The notes beneath the pieces are model-generated. The model was given only the letters and a program-made list of their open reading frames with translations, searched no databases and was not told the origin of the DNA. Made by a program: the position numbers and the translations under genes. Positions 44,454 through 56,560 of a DNA stretch of 64,000 bases are shown in pieces; position 1 is the first letter of the stretch, and each line of letters starts with the position of its first letter. Source of the DNA: Lotus japonicus (lineage: Eukaryota > Streptophyta > Magnoliopsida > Fabales > Fabaceae); assembly GCF_012489685.1 (NCBI RefSeq), contig NC_080043.1:56690289-56754288 (forward strand), read 5' to 3'.

Positions 44454-44856
44454 AGTAGTAATAAGAAAGAGAAAAAGAAATAATATTATTCTTGTGACGG
44501 TTACATGTTACAGGGAGTGGTGGTAGAAGAGTCATTGTGGCAGTTCCTATTAATCTATCTATTCCATTCATTCATTGAAAGCTTGTCCCACTTCATCTTT
44601 CTTTCTTTCTTCCCACAAATCTCTCTTCTCTTCTCTTGCAACCAAAACCTCAGTGTCACCAACTCCATCATCTTTCAGTTTCAAGTTTCAACTATCTTAC
44701 AAGCACACACTTCAAATTCCATTTCTTTTAATCCAAACCAAACAAAACAACCATCGATCATAAAAAAATCTACCAATTTTCTGCACAATCCAGTGTCTGA
44801 ATTTGTAATCCTCTTCGTAAATCGAGTCAACACTGCTCAGAAACCAAAGTTTTAGA
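44454..44856 (+). promoter_or_regulatory. Promoter and 5' leader exon of the TPX2-domain gene (candidate)
   Basis: Immediately after the LINE tail comes a CT-rich leader-like stretch (TTTCTTTCTTTCTTCCC, about 44600) and then sequence ending in AG before GTATTC at 44857. I read this as a non-coding first exon. The coding part begins at 47647 after a long leader intron (or several); GGGATGAAGATCC after TTTGTTGCAG at about 45077 could be another leader exon. Confidence 0.35.
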
Positions 44857-45689
44857 GGTATTCAAAGTGTGTGTTTCATATGCATATGATCCAGAGTTTA
44901 GAAGACATGAATTCCCACATTGATGTTTGTTTTCCAGATTGAATTCTGTGTTTCTGTTGTTTTGATTTGGATTCTGCTTAGCTTCTTTTATTGGACTATG
45001 TTTTTTCATATATAAATATAAATCAAGGTTGTCTTTATCTGGGTCTGTGTTGATTTTGTGTGGAGTTTGTTGCAGGGGATGAAGATCCAATGTCATTCTA
45101 TGTATTTTATTTTTTTGTCAATTTTTTGTTCTTACTGAGAGAATTTGCATTGGAATCTGAGGATAATGATGGGATTTTAAGTAGTTTCATTTCAATTTGG
45201 AGACATAAAGGAAGGGTTGATCAGTGGTGATGAATGTGAATCTAGATTTGTGTCAAATGTTGCACAGAATTAAAGTTGTACTAAATGCTGTTATTAGAAA
45301 ATGTATATTCAAGTTGGGGATTTGAAAAAATTCAAGGGGGTGTGGAAAATTTTGCAGAGAATGCACATTAAGATGGATCAGAAGACACTGTTTTACTCTT
45401 GATGTTTTACATATGTCCTTAAATATGATTTGATTTTCAGAGAACTGCTTCCTTGAGTAGGATCTAGAATTTTAAGTGAAAACTATAATCTAAGGTTGTG
45501 TTTGGATGAGGGATCGTAGAAATTCAAGGGATTTTAAATGATAGGGAATTCAAATGATTCAATTGAATTCCCTTGAATTTCAAATTTTATTGTTTGGATA
45601 AAATGTTGAAATTCGCTCAATTGTAAAATTCTTTGTTTGTGTAATATAAATGAATTTCCTTCATTTAATTGTTTTTATCTTAATATAAT

Positions 45690-46440
45690 CGGCCAAAAAC
45701 CCTAAAAATCAGCCGAAAACTCAAAAGTCGACACAAAACCCTAAAAAGCGGCCCAAAACCCTAAAACGGCAAGAAATCCCTAAAAATAGGCCGAAAACGT
45801 GAAGGTCGACTCGAAACTCAAAAATCGGCCCATAACCCTAAAAATCGACCTGACTCTCAAATATCGGCCAAAAACTCAAAAGCCGTCCAAAAACCCTAAA
45901 AATCGGCCCGACTCGAAAAAATCAGCCGAAAACTCAAAAGTCGGCACAAAACCCTAAAAATCTCCCCGACCCTAAAAAATTGACCGAAAACCCAAAATCG
46001 GCCCATCATCCTAAAAATTGGCCGATAACCCTAAGAATCAGCAGAAAACGTAAAATTCGGCCCGAAACTCAAAAATTCCCAAAACCCAAAAATCGGCTGG
46101 AAACTAAAAAATCGGCTGAAAACCCTAAAAATTGCCTGACTCTAAAAATCGTCCAAAAACTCAAAAGTCGACACAAAACCCTAAAAATCGCCCCGACCCT
46201 AAAAAATTGACCGAAAACCCAAAATCGGCCCATAATCCTAAAAATTGGCCGATAACCCTAAGAATCGGCCGAAAACGTGAAATTCGGCCAGAAACTCAAA
46301 AATCCCCAAAACCCAAAAATCGGCCAAAAACCCTAAAAATTGCCCGACTTTAAAAAATCGTCCGAAAACTTAAAAGTCGGCACAAAACCCTAAAAATCAG
46401 CCCGACACTCAAAAATTGTCCGAAAAACCTAAAACCCGAC
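45690..46440. repeat. Left array of telobox-like units
   Basis: Degenerate units of about 20 bp, AAAACCCTAAAAATCGGCCG and variants, each with the AAACCCTA telobox. A higher-order period of about 213-227 bp is visible from repeats of ACTCAAAAGTCG at about 45719, 45932 and 46159. Confidence 0.9.
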
Positions 46441-47085
46441 CTTTCGGGTTTTCGGCTGATTTTTAGGGTTTTGTGCCGAATTTCGAGTTTTCGGCCGATT
46501 TTTGAGAATCGAGCCCATTTTTAGGGTTTTGGGCCAACTTTCAGGTTTTCGGCCGATATTTAGGGTTTTGTTCCGATTTTTGAGTTTTCGGTCGATTTTT
46601 AGGGTTTTGGGCCGATTTTTGAGTTTTCGGCCGATTCTTAGGGTTATCGGCCAATTTTTAGGGTTATGGGCCGATTTTGGGTTTTCGGTCAATTTTTGTG
46701 TGTCAGGCCGATTTTTAGGGTTTTGTGTTGATTTTTGAGTTTTTTTGCTGATTTTTAGGGTTTTGGGCCGATTTTAGAGTTTTCGGCCGAATTTTGAGTT
46801 TTCAGCCGAGTTTAGGGTTTTGGATCGATTTTTGAGTTTCATGCCGACTTTCACGTTTTCGGCCGATTCTTAGGGTTATCGGCAAATTTTTAGGGTTTTG
46901 TGCTGACTTTCGAGTTTTCAGCCGATTTTTGAGAGTCGGATCGATTTTTAGGGTTTTGGACCATATTTCTGTTTTCTGCCAATTTTTGAGTGTCGGGCCA
47001 ATTTTTAGGGTTTTGGGCCGATTTTTGAGTTTTTGGTTGACTTTCGAGTTTATGGCCGATTTTAGGGTTTTTAGCCGAGATTAAT
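46441..47085. repeat. Right array of telobox-like units, inverted relative to left array
   Basis: The same unit in opposite orientation (GGCCGATTTTTAGGGTTTT). Together with the left array it forms a large foldback with its centre near 46440. Confidence 0.9.
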
Positions 47086-47642
47086 TTTTTTTAGTGAATT
47101 TAGATAGGGTTAAGGGAGAGATGAAGAATTTGAAATTCCTCCTATTTTGAGGTGATTTCAATTACCCTAAATTCTATTGAGTAAAATACCTCATTTAATT
47201 ACTAGTAATTTGAGAATTCTCCACATTAGATATCCAAACAAGGTATTTTAATTGAAGGGATTTGAAATACCCTCTAAAATTACATTCCCCTCAAATATTC
47301 CCCCATCCAAACACAACCTAAGGGTGTGTGTGCTTTTGCTGAATTGCAATGGCATATACATGTTATATATTATGGTCTGGAGTACTAGTTACCACTGCTT
47401 ACATAATTAAACAAAACATTTTGAGAGATTTAGCCATCCTCAGTTGATTTATCTGTATCATTCACAATCTAAAGAAGCTAGAAGCCTTGAGAGGTTAAAG
47501 CTTTGAAGAAATGTGCATATTTAATTGGATTTTCTATTCCATGTTCTGCGTATTTAGTTATGTGATTCAGGAACCGAAAGATAGAAGTGTTTTTCTTTTA
47601 TAACTGATCTTACTGGACTTTATTTTTTGTGACTATTTATAG

Positions 47643-49827
47643 CACAATGGAATCTGAAAATGGAGTTGCAATGGAGGATGAGAAACATGTTATTGGGGAA
47701 ACAGCCACCCTAATGCAGAAATTCAGGCCCAGAATGAAGTATCTGAACCCACAATAGAACCTGAAAGCCACAATTCAACAACAAGTAAGATCCCAAAACG
47801 TTCCAAGGTACCATATACAGTGTATCAGAATCGTTTATCGTCAATGAAACAGTACCGCACATAGTACATGATGGACCACTTTAACTACAGAGGCCAAACA
47901 TTTCCAAGAGCCTTTCTTTCCCAGCCAAATCAGCTCGCGGAGATGGTATGAAGAAAAGCACTGATGGAATTCTTCTGAAGACAGAAAATAAGCTTGCCAA
48001 TCAAGGTAATGGGGTTAGATCTTCGACTTTCGAGCAGGTTGACAAACTCTGAAGTAAACTCTAAGGAGGCAAAGACAAATCCTGGAAATTCTAACCAAAG
48101 GACTTCTTTGACATCCACGAATAGCTTTAAATGCTCTGTGGTACATTTTCTTTTCTTTTCTTCTCAGTGTCTTTCTTTTTGTAGCTGGTAGCTTCTTTTA
48201 ACTGGTCTCCATGTTCATGACTTATGTTTTTTCTACCAGTTTGGAAGGTCTACTTCGGTTAAGGCAGTTGTGAAGAGTGTTACATCTGAGGCATCCGTGT
48301 AAATTTCTTAACTTCCAAGATTTACTGAATCCTTATTTACAGTTTATCTCAGTTTATAATATTCTCTACCAATGTATTTCAATCTAAGGTAGACTCAATT
48401 GTATTGAAAACTATTCATATCTTTTAGAGAGTGCTCTGCATTTTTCGGCTGAGTGGTTTATGAATTTGTGACATTATTGCAGACCTGTTGATCAGATTTC
48501 AAACCCAGCAAAAACTGAAAAATCAAATAAAGAGGATGATGATTCTCATTCCACTACTTCGTACGATTATACACTTAAACTCTGAGATCATCATGTCATT
48601 CTAGCTTGTCATTCTTTCTGAATTTCTTCTTTTTCTTTATCTAACATATGCATGAAATTTCGTTTATATGCTATCAGAAGTGCTACGCGGAGGAATAGTG
48701 GTTCTGGATTTTCCTCCAGATTGCAAGAACGAGCTGAAAAGCGGAAGGAGGTTGTTGTTGAAACCTTACAACCTATTTATATTAATATTGCATCTGCTAG
48801 TTATTAACTTTATTTTCTCCTTTTTCATCAGTTCTTCTCGAAGCTAGAAGAGAAAATTCAGGAAAAGGAGGCAGAGAAAACTAATCTGCAAGAGAAATCA
48901 AAGGTACCAATGTGAAAAACTTAGATGAGTTTAAGAGATTCCGTTCCTTGTGGTTTGAGTTTTCACTGGAAGCTTATTGGCTGCTTTCGGCTTATTCTCC
49001 CCTTTTTTTCTTCTGATTTTTGGCAGGAAAACCAGGAGGCGGAGATCAAGCAAATGAGGAAGAAGATGACATTCAAAGCCGCTCCAATGCCAAATTTCTA
49101 TAAGGAACCTCCTCCAAAAGTTGAACTGAAGAAGGTAACTCATCTAGCACATGTTCTCCCAGATTATATTGTCTTCTAATAATGAGTTCTGAGATACTTT
49201 GTCCACTCTCAGAATTACAGTTTTTTCTTCCTCAAATTTTCATGTCAATGAAGTTAATTGCCATGGTTATACAAATGCTTGTTCATTATGTGTTATTTAG
49301 CTGAATAACCTACTCTTTCTTCTTCAGTATTAATTTCAGGGGATTTACTCTTTTCATATTCTTTCTGATGTACTTTATTTACTGAGTAGAAGATACCTAC
49401 AACACGCCCAAAATCCCCAAAACTTGGAAGGAACAAAGGATCTGCTGTGAACACCAATTTAGAGGATAAATCTTGTTCTAGCCCTCGTGTGAAGCAACAG
49501 CTGAATGATTCAACCAAGGCAAAGGTAAAGGGATATAAAGATGTGATTTCAAAGAAACCAAACAAAAAATCTCAAGCCAAGCTGCAGCCTCAAGAAACCG
49601 CAACCAACAACAACAAAACCGAAAGTGATTCTACAAGTAAGGTCTCAGAAACCAACCAAGATGCAAAAGCTGGTGTAGGAAGCAATGAAGAATGTCAAGA
49701 TCTACCAGTTAGCAATGCTGAATTCCAAAATGGCATGGTCCAAAATGACCTTGCTGAGAATGGTGATCTAGACTTGAATACATACACAGCCGAGATTGTA
49801 TCATATGAGGTTACTGTTGGAGTATAG
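47643..49827 (+). CDS. WVD2-like / TPX2-domain microtubule-associated protein gene (two frame breaks)
   Basis: Coding exons with consensus borders: 47643-47807 (ATG 47647), 47891-48140, 48240-48298, 48483-48560, 48678-48750, 48832-48903, 49027-49134, 49393-49827. Phases agree from the third exon on. Landmarks: [40 protein letters not shown], then the TPX2 C-terminal domain with its KLEEK signature ([38 protein letters not shown]) and [13 protein letters not shown]. Family members bind cortical microtubules and shape anisotropic growth. Two apparent one-base frame breaks occur, in the first exon (near 47697) and the second (near 48030). They are either assembly errors or real, in which case this is a pseudogene. 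The first coding exon border (GTACC or an upstream GTAAG) is uncertain. Confidence 0.8.
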
Positions 49828-50341
49828 ATTCATGTACCTGGAAAGCATTTATTCATATTACCAGTTATTTCATTATTATTATTATTGTGAATATAGAGGT
49901 TTGCTTCATATTCATCATAAACATGTATTGCATTGAAGATAGTTGCTTCTTTTATTAAATTGTTACTGTTTGTAATGAATTGTAAGAGAGCCTTGTGAAT
50001 TCATGATTTTGCAATCGGTTAATGTGATTTTGGTTAGATTTTCATGTAGTTGTGTTGAAGAATATTTGTCCTTTTATCCCCTGACCTGACATATTGTTTC
50101 TATAAGAAGTAAAACTAGGAGACAGCCTCACAACATTCCATAAACTGTCATTTAATTCGAACACAACTTCAGAATATTGTCAATTTGAATACCAATTTTG
50201 CATTCATCATTTCCTAGCACTTCAATGCTGGAAAGGTAACTTCTCCAAAGGAAAAAAAATATTGCACTCAATCATTAAAGAAATATCTAGGTGTTTCATG
50301 AAGTCCCAGTGTTTGGCCATTAAGATTGAAATTTTGTGTCG
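49828..50341. other. Intergenic region between convergent genes
   Basis: AT-rich DNA holding the two 3' UTRs. No separate gene, RNA gene or repeat recognised. Poly(A)-signal-like AT-rich motifs occur on both strands. Confidence 0.5.
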
Positions 50342-53300
50342 TCACGCTCCCCTTTGAGAAGAGAAATGAGGTGCTTTGCCAAGTGGAATAATGAGATCCT
50401 TCAAAACCTCGTACTCTTCCATACCTAATTGGGAACCATTCAGAACCTGTTTCATCAAAACGAACACCAGAACAATGGTAAGCAAATTTGAGAGTAGAGT
50501 GAATTATTACAAGAGGCGGCATAAGATAAACTATACAATTTCATATTAGTAAACATTAAGCTCTATTTTCCAGCTTAGCCTTATAGGAATCTTTGCAAGC
50601 CATCATAGATAAGTTTATATGGAAATCATAGTAAAAGGAAAACTTCCAAGTTGGGTTTTCTTTTTCAAGTAACATGTACGTTCAATAAACAAGATGGAGT
50701 GCCCAAAGTTTGAAATAAGAATTTCAAGTTTGCATGGGAGAATAACCATATGAGATGAACTAAATAATAGGATCATAAAATATGGCTATCAAGCGTAAGC
50801 TGTACAAGGCAGCCTAGTATTTATATAGTTAAGTTCACAACAGAATCAATATCAAGAGTTAAGGGAAATCCAGATGAAAAGTTACAAACGCTAGCAAATG
50901 AAATTATCGAAAATTGAATATATTAGACTTCAAGTCTTCAACTGAACTACCTAAGCCAAAAGATCATTGTCAGAATAAGGGTTTACGCTTTCTACGTCAT
51001 GATATCTATGCAATCCAACATCATTATGTAATGCTTCATGGGTATCAATCAGATTCCTGATATAGTCATGTACATAAAATAATAAATCAGTACAATAAAA
51101 CAAAGGGTCTCTCACCTTGTGAAACAAGTCCCTCCGATCCATCATGTATGAGATAAGAGCAGGTATTCTACAAATGGACAACGCATCAATGAACAAAAGA
51201 ACAACAACTTGCCATTGTTTCATTCTGAATGCTGGAAGTGCATCCACAAATGACATTGTATCCAGCAAGCATACCTAAGAAAAAGTTATGAGAACTTCCA
51301 TATAATTCATCCGTATAAACAAGTAATTGGATATATTTAATATATTTCCACAACACAGATATGAAGATTATATCTTTGGACTATGCACAACCCATGAACT
51401 CTCATGAATTGCTAAACTTTGAAAAAGAAGGCAGCCTAGTGCTGTATAGATCCCACCACGTGTTGGGTTCACTTAAGGGTCAAAAGACCCAAAACCTAAC
51501 CTTGCAAGAGGCAGATTTCACATTCAATAACATTGCATTAAGACTCCCCTTCATTCACAAATTTCTAAAGTGATGCTTAAAATTATGATTCATCTTTTCA
51601 TATGAACAGAATTTGCCATTTGCATATCAAAATTGGGGTAATGGGGTTGACAAACATATTAGACACATCTAAATCAATAGTATTACATCAATTAGGCCAT
51701 GCCTACCAGAGTGTAATAAATCTGTTCTGAACTTAATTTAGAACAACTATAATACAACATAAACTAAAATAGACAGATAACTTCAAAATCATACCATCCC
51801 TTGCTCTAAGGTAGATACTGGAATTGGCAGCCTGAGCTCAGCGACAACTGCAGGTAAAGCTCGAGCAAGACAACTGGCTAAAGTTTGCTTTATTTCAGAT
51901 GACCGACCATCTGTCAAGATAATTTTGCAAGGATATTCTCTCCCGTTAACTGATAGAAAGTCTTCATGAAAACTTACATCCCTCCCATATATATATGCCA
52001 AAGAAGATGATGTTGTCCATGAAAAGAGGGCATTCCACATAGATGCAAAAGGTGACAACTGAAATAAAGTTTTATGAAAAAATGAGGAATGTCAGAGTAC
52101 CATGAAAACTTGCACAGTTTGAATATTTGTAAAAATGCTTACTAGAAACTTACAGTCAAACTGAAACCCTCTGGTGGAGGGTCATGCCATGAGTCTTCAG
52201 AGTCAAACAAGTCAAAATCAGAAATTCCAGGCTTTCTAGGCCATTTCAGAGTAACTCCATCTGTTTCTGGAATATCAACATCCTCCATAGTACCTTCCTC
52301 AACAACATCATGAGAAGATGGCAATATAATGATTCCAGCTTCAGAAACTGCAACAAGATTCATTGACAGACAAGAAATTATTCAAGGAATCATTTAATAT
52401 TTGAATAGAAAGCCCTTTCAAAGAAATGGTAATTACCAGCATCAGTGATATCTGAGTCTCCAGATGCAACTGCTTCTGATGCTTGGCTCAATGCAATTGC
52501 ACATGCTTCTGCTGATGCACGACGTATCATATCTTCATCATCATCAGTAACATCTATATTACCCTCTAAATCAGATTCTTTTTTAATATCTCCATCTCCA
52601 AATTCTCTAACAGAACAAAGATCTTTACTCCCAGAGCTGTTGGTTTTCTCATCAGCCCAAGTAACAGAGCGACTAAGTTTCTTTTTACCAGTGGATTTAA
52701 GAGATGATTTGGGTCTAGTCTTGTATGATCCAGTTTCTTTTTCTATTTGAAATTCCCCTTCAACATTGACAGGATCTAAACTGGAGGTGGAGGCATTCTG
52801 ATTAGCAGCAACTCTGCTTGTTTCCCCTTGGAGTTGTATTGATTTCCTTTCAGAAATATTTTGTTCTACATCAAGTATTTCTGACATGGTGGAAGAATGA
52901 ACAGCTATCTTTTCAACAGAAGGATTGAGAGAGGATTTGATAACAGGTTCATCTGATTTATCTATTTCCTTCTCTTTTTCTGAGGTACTTAAATTTAGAC
53001 TACTCTTGAAAGATGAAGACAGATCTTGTACACTATCATCATCTTTACTAACCTTATCAGCCTTTTTTGGCACCTCCAATTTGGCCACTGGCTTAATTTG
53101 TTGATCAGCAGTTATGTCGGTTTGACCTGATGATACTTTAGAAACACTATACTCATCTTGCGTAATTATAGTACTCATGAAGTCCATCTCACTGTATATT
53201 GATTTTTTTTCATCATTCAACCTGCCACGACTAGCTTTGGACCCTGCAATTCATAATCAAATCTCACTTCATTGGAAAGTGAAAAAGGATAAGAATCAGT

Positions 53301-54255
53301 GTTGTTAATTGCGGATGGCGGAAAGCCGAAATCCCGCCATACATGATAAATAATGGCGGAATATGGCGGGATGTGGCGGAATATGACGGAATATGGCCGC
53401 CATATGGCGGGATATCGGCTATGGCGGAAAGCCAAAAAACCGCCATGAGAAACTGCCATGGCGGCGCCATGGCAGATATTTGATAACAACTGATAAGAAT
53501 TTATCACTTCATTATTCCATTTCACAGAAATTCGGTCCTCGGAATCACCCATAGACCAAACATTGAATTTGATACAATAAACAAAGACAATCTCAAGCAA
53601 GAAATTGCATAAGGCTATCTGACTACCTAGGGTCTTAATTATTAAGGAGTTCCATAAAATTCTCACCTTTTTTGATATTTTTCTGAGAACTCTTAGAATC
53701 ACTCTTTCTTTGCTTTGGTACATAACCCTCAATTGCATTTGAAGGTCCAAGCCACTGATCCAAGGACACCTCCCCAGTGCTGGACTCAGTTTTCTCCTGG
53801 ATTCTCAAGCCAGACAAACCTAAATCTCCACCCTTCCCCAAATCCTCCACAGGTTCCGCATTCAAATTCTCAAACAACCTGAGAACATCGTTGAGTTTCT
53901 CTGGGTCCACAGTCGGGCACCTCTCATCTTGCAAGGTCCCAGCAAAAGCTTTGCCGTTAACAACACAAGTGGAAGAACAAAACATGTACGTCTCGTGCAG
54001 ATCATAAACTTTGTGCTCCTTCAGCGAAATCCGATATCTACCCTTCCGGGGGCGATCGGAGGGTAAACCATTTTGGCAGAGTGGATAACCACATACATTT
54101 GTAATGGACCTCTCAGTCACAACATCTTCATAGTCACTCCTCGATATCAAAGACCCAGCTGCAAAAAGCTGGTCTTCGCTTCGGATGCCTTCAAAGAGGG
54201 ACAATTGCAATTTCAAAACAGCATCTTTGACAAAAACAGGTTGGTCCTTTGCCAT
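50342..54255 (-). CDS. RIMA: RPAP2/RIMA: RNA polymerase II CTD phosphatase homologue
   Basis: Six coding exons with consensus borders: 54255-53667, 53243-52437, 52347-52154, 52058-51795, 51274-51116, 50446-50342. They sum to 2118 bp, divisible by three, giving 705 residues and a stop; family members are about this long. The Rtr1/RPAP2 zinc domain is N-terminal: C55-x4-C60 (CGYPLC) and C93-x3-C97 (CSSTC), after [20 protein letters not shown] Ser/Glu-rich middle (exon 2) and a conserved C-terminus ([40 protein letters not shown]) complete it. RPAP2/Rtr1 proteins act on the Pol II CTD and in Pol II import/assembly; RIMA is the Arabidopsis homologue. The start is MAKDQP rather than the upstream in-frame ATG, because TTTTCAG at about 54288-54294 looks like a leader-intron acceptor. 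Confidence 0.95.
53297..53492. mobile_element. hAT MITE (196 bp) in the first coding intron of RIMA
   Basis: Ends CAGTGTTGTTA and TAACAACTG (imperfect inverted repeats of CAG type) flanked by an exact 8-bp duplication ATAAGAAT (53289-53296, 53493-53500). Interior rich in ATGGCGG and its complement. A related stretch is at 58108-58180. Confidence 0.8.
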
Positions 54256-54699
54256 TGAACCAAAAGCCTCACAAGCAACCAAGTATCTGAAAATTGCATC
54301 ATGTACAAGGAAAACCCCCATAAGTTACTAGATTGAGTACATTCCAATAAAATTCAAAATTCAAGGCATAAATAGAGCAATCCATTGTGTTATCACTACT
54401 AGAAAAAGTACTTTTTACATCGGTTATTTCTGACTTTCCACATCGGTTTGCATCCGATGTAAAAAAAGGTGATGAGGTATGTCCTCAACTTTTCACATCG
54501 GTTATACAACCGATGTGGTAAGTACTTTTTTACATCGGTTATAGCAGATAACCGATGTAAAAAACGTGCCAAAATAAAAACATTTCACATCGGTTATACC
54601 AGATAACCGATGTGAAATGTGTACTTGCCACATCAGTTCTGTTTAAAACTGATGTAAAATGTTTTTTTCTTTCGCTTTTTTTACACTAATTTGACCTGT

Positions 54700-55236
54700 A
54701 CATATATTTTTAAAAAATGAACATTTATTAGAAAAAAAAGAGATCTTGAAAACACACTCTCTCAAGTGAGTTTTAGCATCAAAGGAAAATACATAGCAAA
54801 GCCGAAATAAAACAGAATAGACTAGAAGAACTATAACAAATCTAACTAGTACTAAAACTAACTAGTAAAGACAAGTGCAAAAAATAGTCAACATATCAGT
54901 AGAGGCGTGCAAGCCAGCATGAGGAAAACAATAGAGAAAGAGACCAGCAAAGATGGAAGAAAGCAATCTCCTTTTCAACTCAGCTGCTATTGTTTTTTCA
55001 ACTCAAGCTAAGTACCTTTCCACAACAGGTGCCAAGCTTCTGCAAAGTATCAAAAGAAAGGTAAGATAAAAACAAAAGCAAATGGAGTCATTACAAGAAG
55101 GCATCACAAAGCCAAAAGAAAAAGACTATCTAAACTAGAAAACAAATGGCACAACACAGTCCAAAATATTTCTGATGTACTCTCTTTACAAAAAATTGCT
55201 TCAAATGTAATGTATCTCCAAAAAGAGACAAAGGGA
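54700..55236. other. CACTA interior without recognisable gene
   Basis: AT-rich sequence between the left subterminal repeats and the copia relic. No frame or motif that I can name. Confidence 0.5.
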
Positions 55237-55493
55237 TGTTGGAAATCACTAACAAAGAAAGAATGTGAGAATCACTGAAGTAACTGATTCTGTTCCCTCT
55301 TCTTTATTCATATATGGTGAACCTAACAAGTATGGCTTTACAATGTGATTAGCACATGCTAGCAGCTAAACAGAAAAACAACTAAAGAAAAACTAAACAG
55401 AATTGGAGGGAAAAGCTTAGCTGACTAAACTGAAACTAAGATATTGCTACTGCTTCTTGTTAACTAAGGAACTAAGCTAATATAATCGTGACA
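55237..55493 (-). repeat. LTR (257 bp) of a truncated copia element
   Basis: Minus strand TGTCACGATT...CCAACA with TG...CA ends, preceded by the purine tract TTTAAGGGGG. Contains AATAAAG near its end. Confidence 0.65.
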
Positions 55494-55700
55494 CCCCCTT
55501 AAAGCTTGAATGTGAATGTCCAATTCCATGCCTGTCCAGTTCTGATGAAATGGCCCAATAGCAAGAGGTTTTGTTAGAATATAAGCAGCTTGATGAGAAG
55601 ATGACTTGACAAGGAGCAAATGAAGGGTGCTTTCAAGGACCTTATGCTCTCCCTTTTCAAGAAACTTCACACATGTTTTACCATCCTCTCTCTCTCTCAC
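55494..55700 (-). pseudogene. End of copia RNase H coding region
   Basis: Minus-strand frame LLVKSSSHQAAYILTKPLAI followed by GMELDIHIQALRGC, the typical C-terminal end of copia pol (usual pattern V-K-S-x-x-Q-x-A-D-x-x-T-K-P-L), running directly into the polypurine tract. Nothing 5' of it remains. Confidence 0.65.
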
Positions 55701-56229
55701 TTACCAATACACACATGGGCATACATTTAACCTAGTCTAATTTTACTGGTTTCCAACACACCATGATCAGTTTTAGGTCTGCAATTTTATTTCACTTGCA
55801 CTATTTCTTTGTCCATTAGTTAACTTAGTATAACTAAATCAAATAGACTCTTCAATTTCAGTAATCTTTCATTGCTTTTTAACATTCCCCTTAGGTGAGT
55901 GTTAGTTCATATTTGAATATCACATTGAGTTACTCAAAATTCACATTCACCATAACTTATAAAGAGTGTTCATTGTTAAAAAGTGAACAACACACAGATA
56001 TTACTAAACCAAAACAAAAGATAGAGAAATGTCACAAACTAGCATATGAGTGTTTCATTATGTTATATAAACATGCAGTCAGAGATTAACTCCAAACACC
56101 AAAAGGATCAAACATGCCAAATTAAGAGACTAGAGTAGAACACTACTTGACTTGCAACCCTGCATACTACAGTGCTTCACAGCTGGTTCTAAGCAATTAC
56201 CTTGAAATTTCTTCCTTGTTTCTCAATCA
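55701..56229. other. CACTA interior without recognisable gene
   Basis: AT-rich, no recognisable frame. Short repeats only. Confidence 0.45.
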
Positions 56230-56545
56230 CTCAAAAACCCAGTGATGGAGAAGAAGTAGGAACCCGGTTCACCACCGTTCCTGGCCAATTTGAACCACCC
56301 ACTATGGAATGTGCTGTGAGAGGGCGGTGTTGAGGTGAACGGTGAGGCGGACACGGCCGAGAAACTTGGCGGAGCGGACGCCGCACGTGCGGCCCTTGCG
56401 GCCGTTGCAGACGGAGATGGAGAGAGTGAGGGGCTTGGCAGAGAGGCGGCGGAGTCGAGGTGGAAGGCGGGGACAGAGGTGGATGCGGTGGAGGCGGGAG
56501 CAGAGGGAGAAAGGGGAAGAAAGGCGTGGAGTCAGAGAGAGTGAG
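56230..56545 (-). pseudogene. Captured DUF1005-family gene fragment inside CACTA
   Basis: A GC-rich island in AT-rich surroundings. On the minus strand one frame gives LSISVCNGRKGRTCGVRSAK then FLGRVRLTVHLN, and after a frame change HSTFHSGWFKLARNGGEPGS then YFFSITGF. This is the order of motifs in the plant DUF1005 family (an ISVYTGRxGxTCGV-LLGRV region followed by VFHNGW). The fragment covers only the middle of that family and is broken, so it is a captured pseudogene piece. Confidence 0.55.
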
Positions 56546-56560
56546 GGGCTTGCACCATGA

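Larger units (their letters stand above)
45494..47318. mobile_element. PIF/Harbinger (Tourist-like) element with telomere-motif array, 1825 bp
   Basis: Ends GGTTGTGTTTGGATG and CATCCAAACACAACC, flanked by TAA on both sides (45491-45493, 47319-47321), the 3-bp TWA duplication of PIF/Harbinger elements. Outer about 200 bp are AT-rich. The centre is a pair of opposed arrays of TTTAGGG-containing units (45690-46440 and 46441-47085). No transposase frame. It lies in the leader intron of the TPX2-domain gene. Confidence 0.85.

Noticed and set aside
45980..46738. Open frames rich in NPKNRPKT-like repeats
   Set aside because: Translation of the telobox-like tandem array; no start context or conservation expected.
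45690..47085. Interstitial telomere
   Set aside because: TTTAGGG motifs are spaced by other sequence in 20-bp units, are inverted about a centre, and lie within transposon ends with a target duplication.
51361..51573. Plus-strand 70-codon frame
   Set aside because: Lies in an intron of RIMA and matches nothing recognisable.
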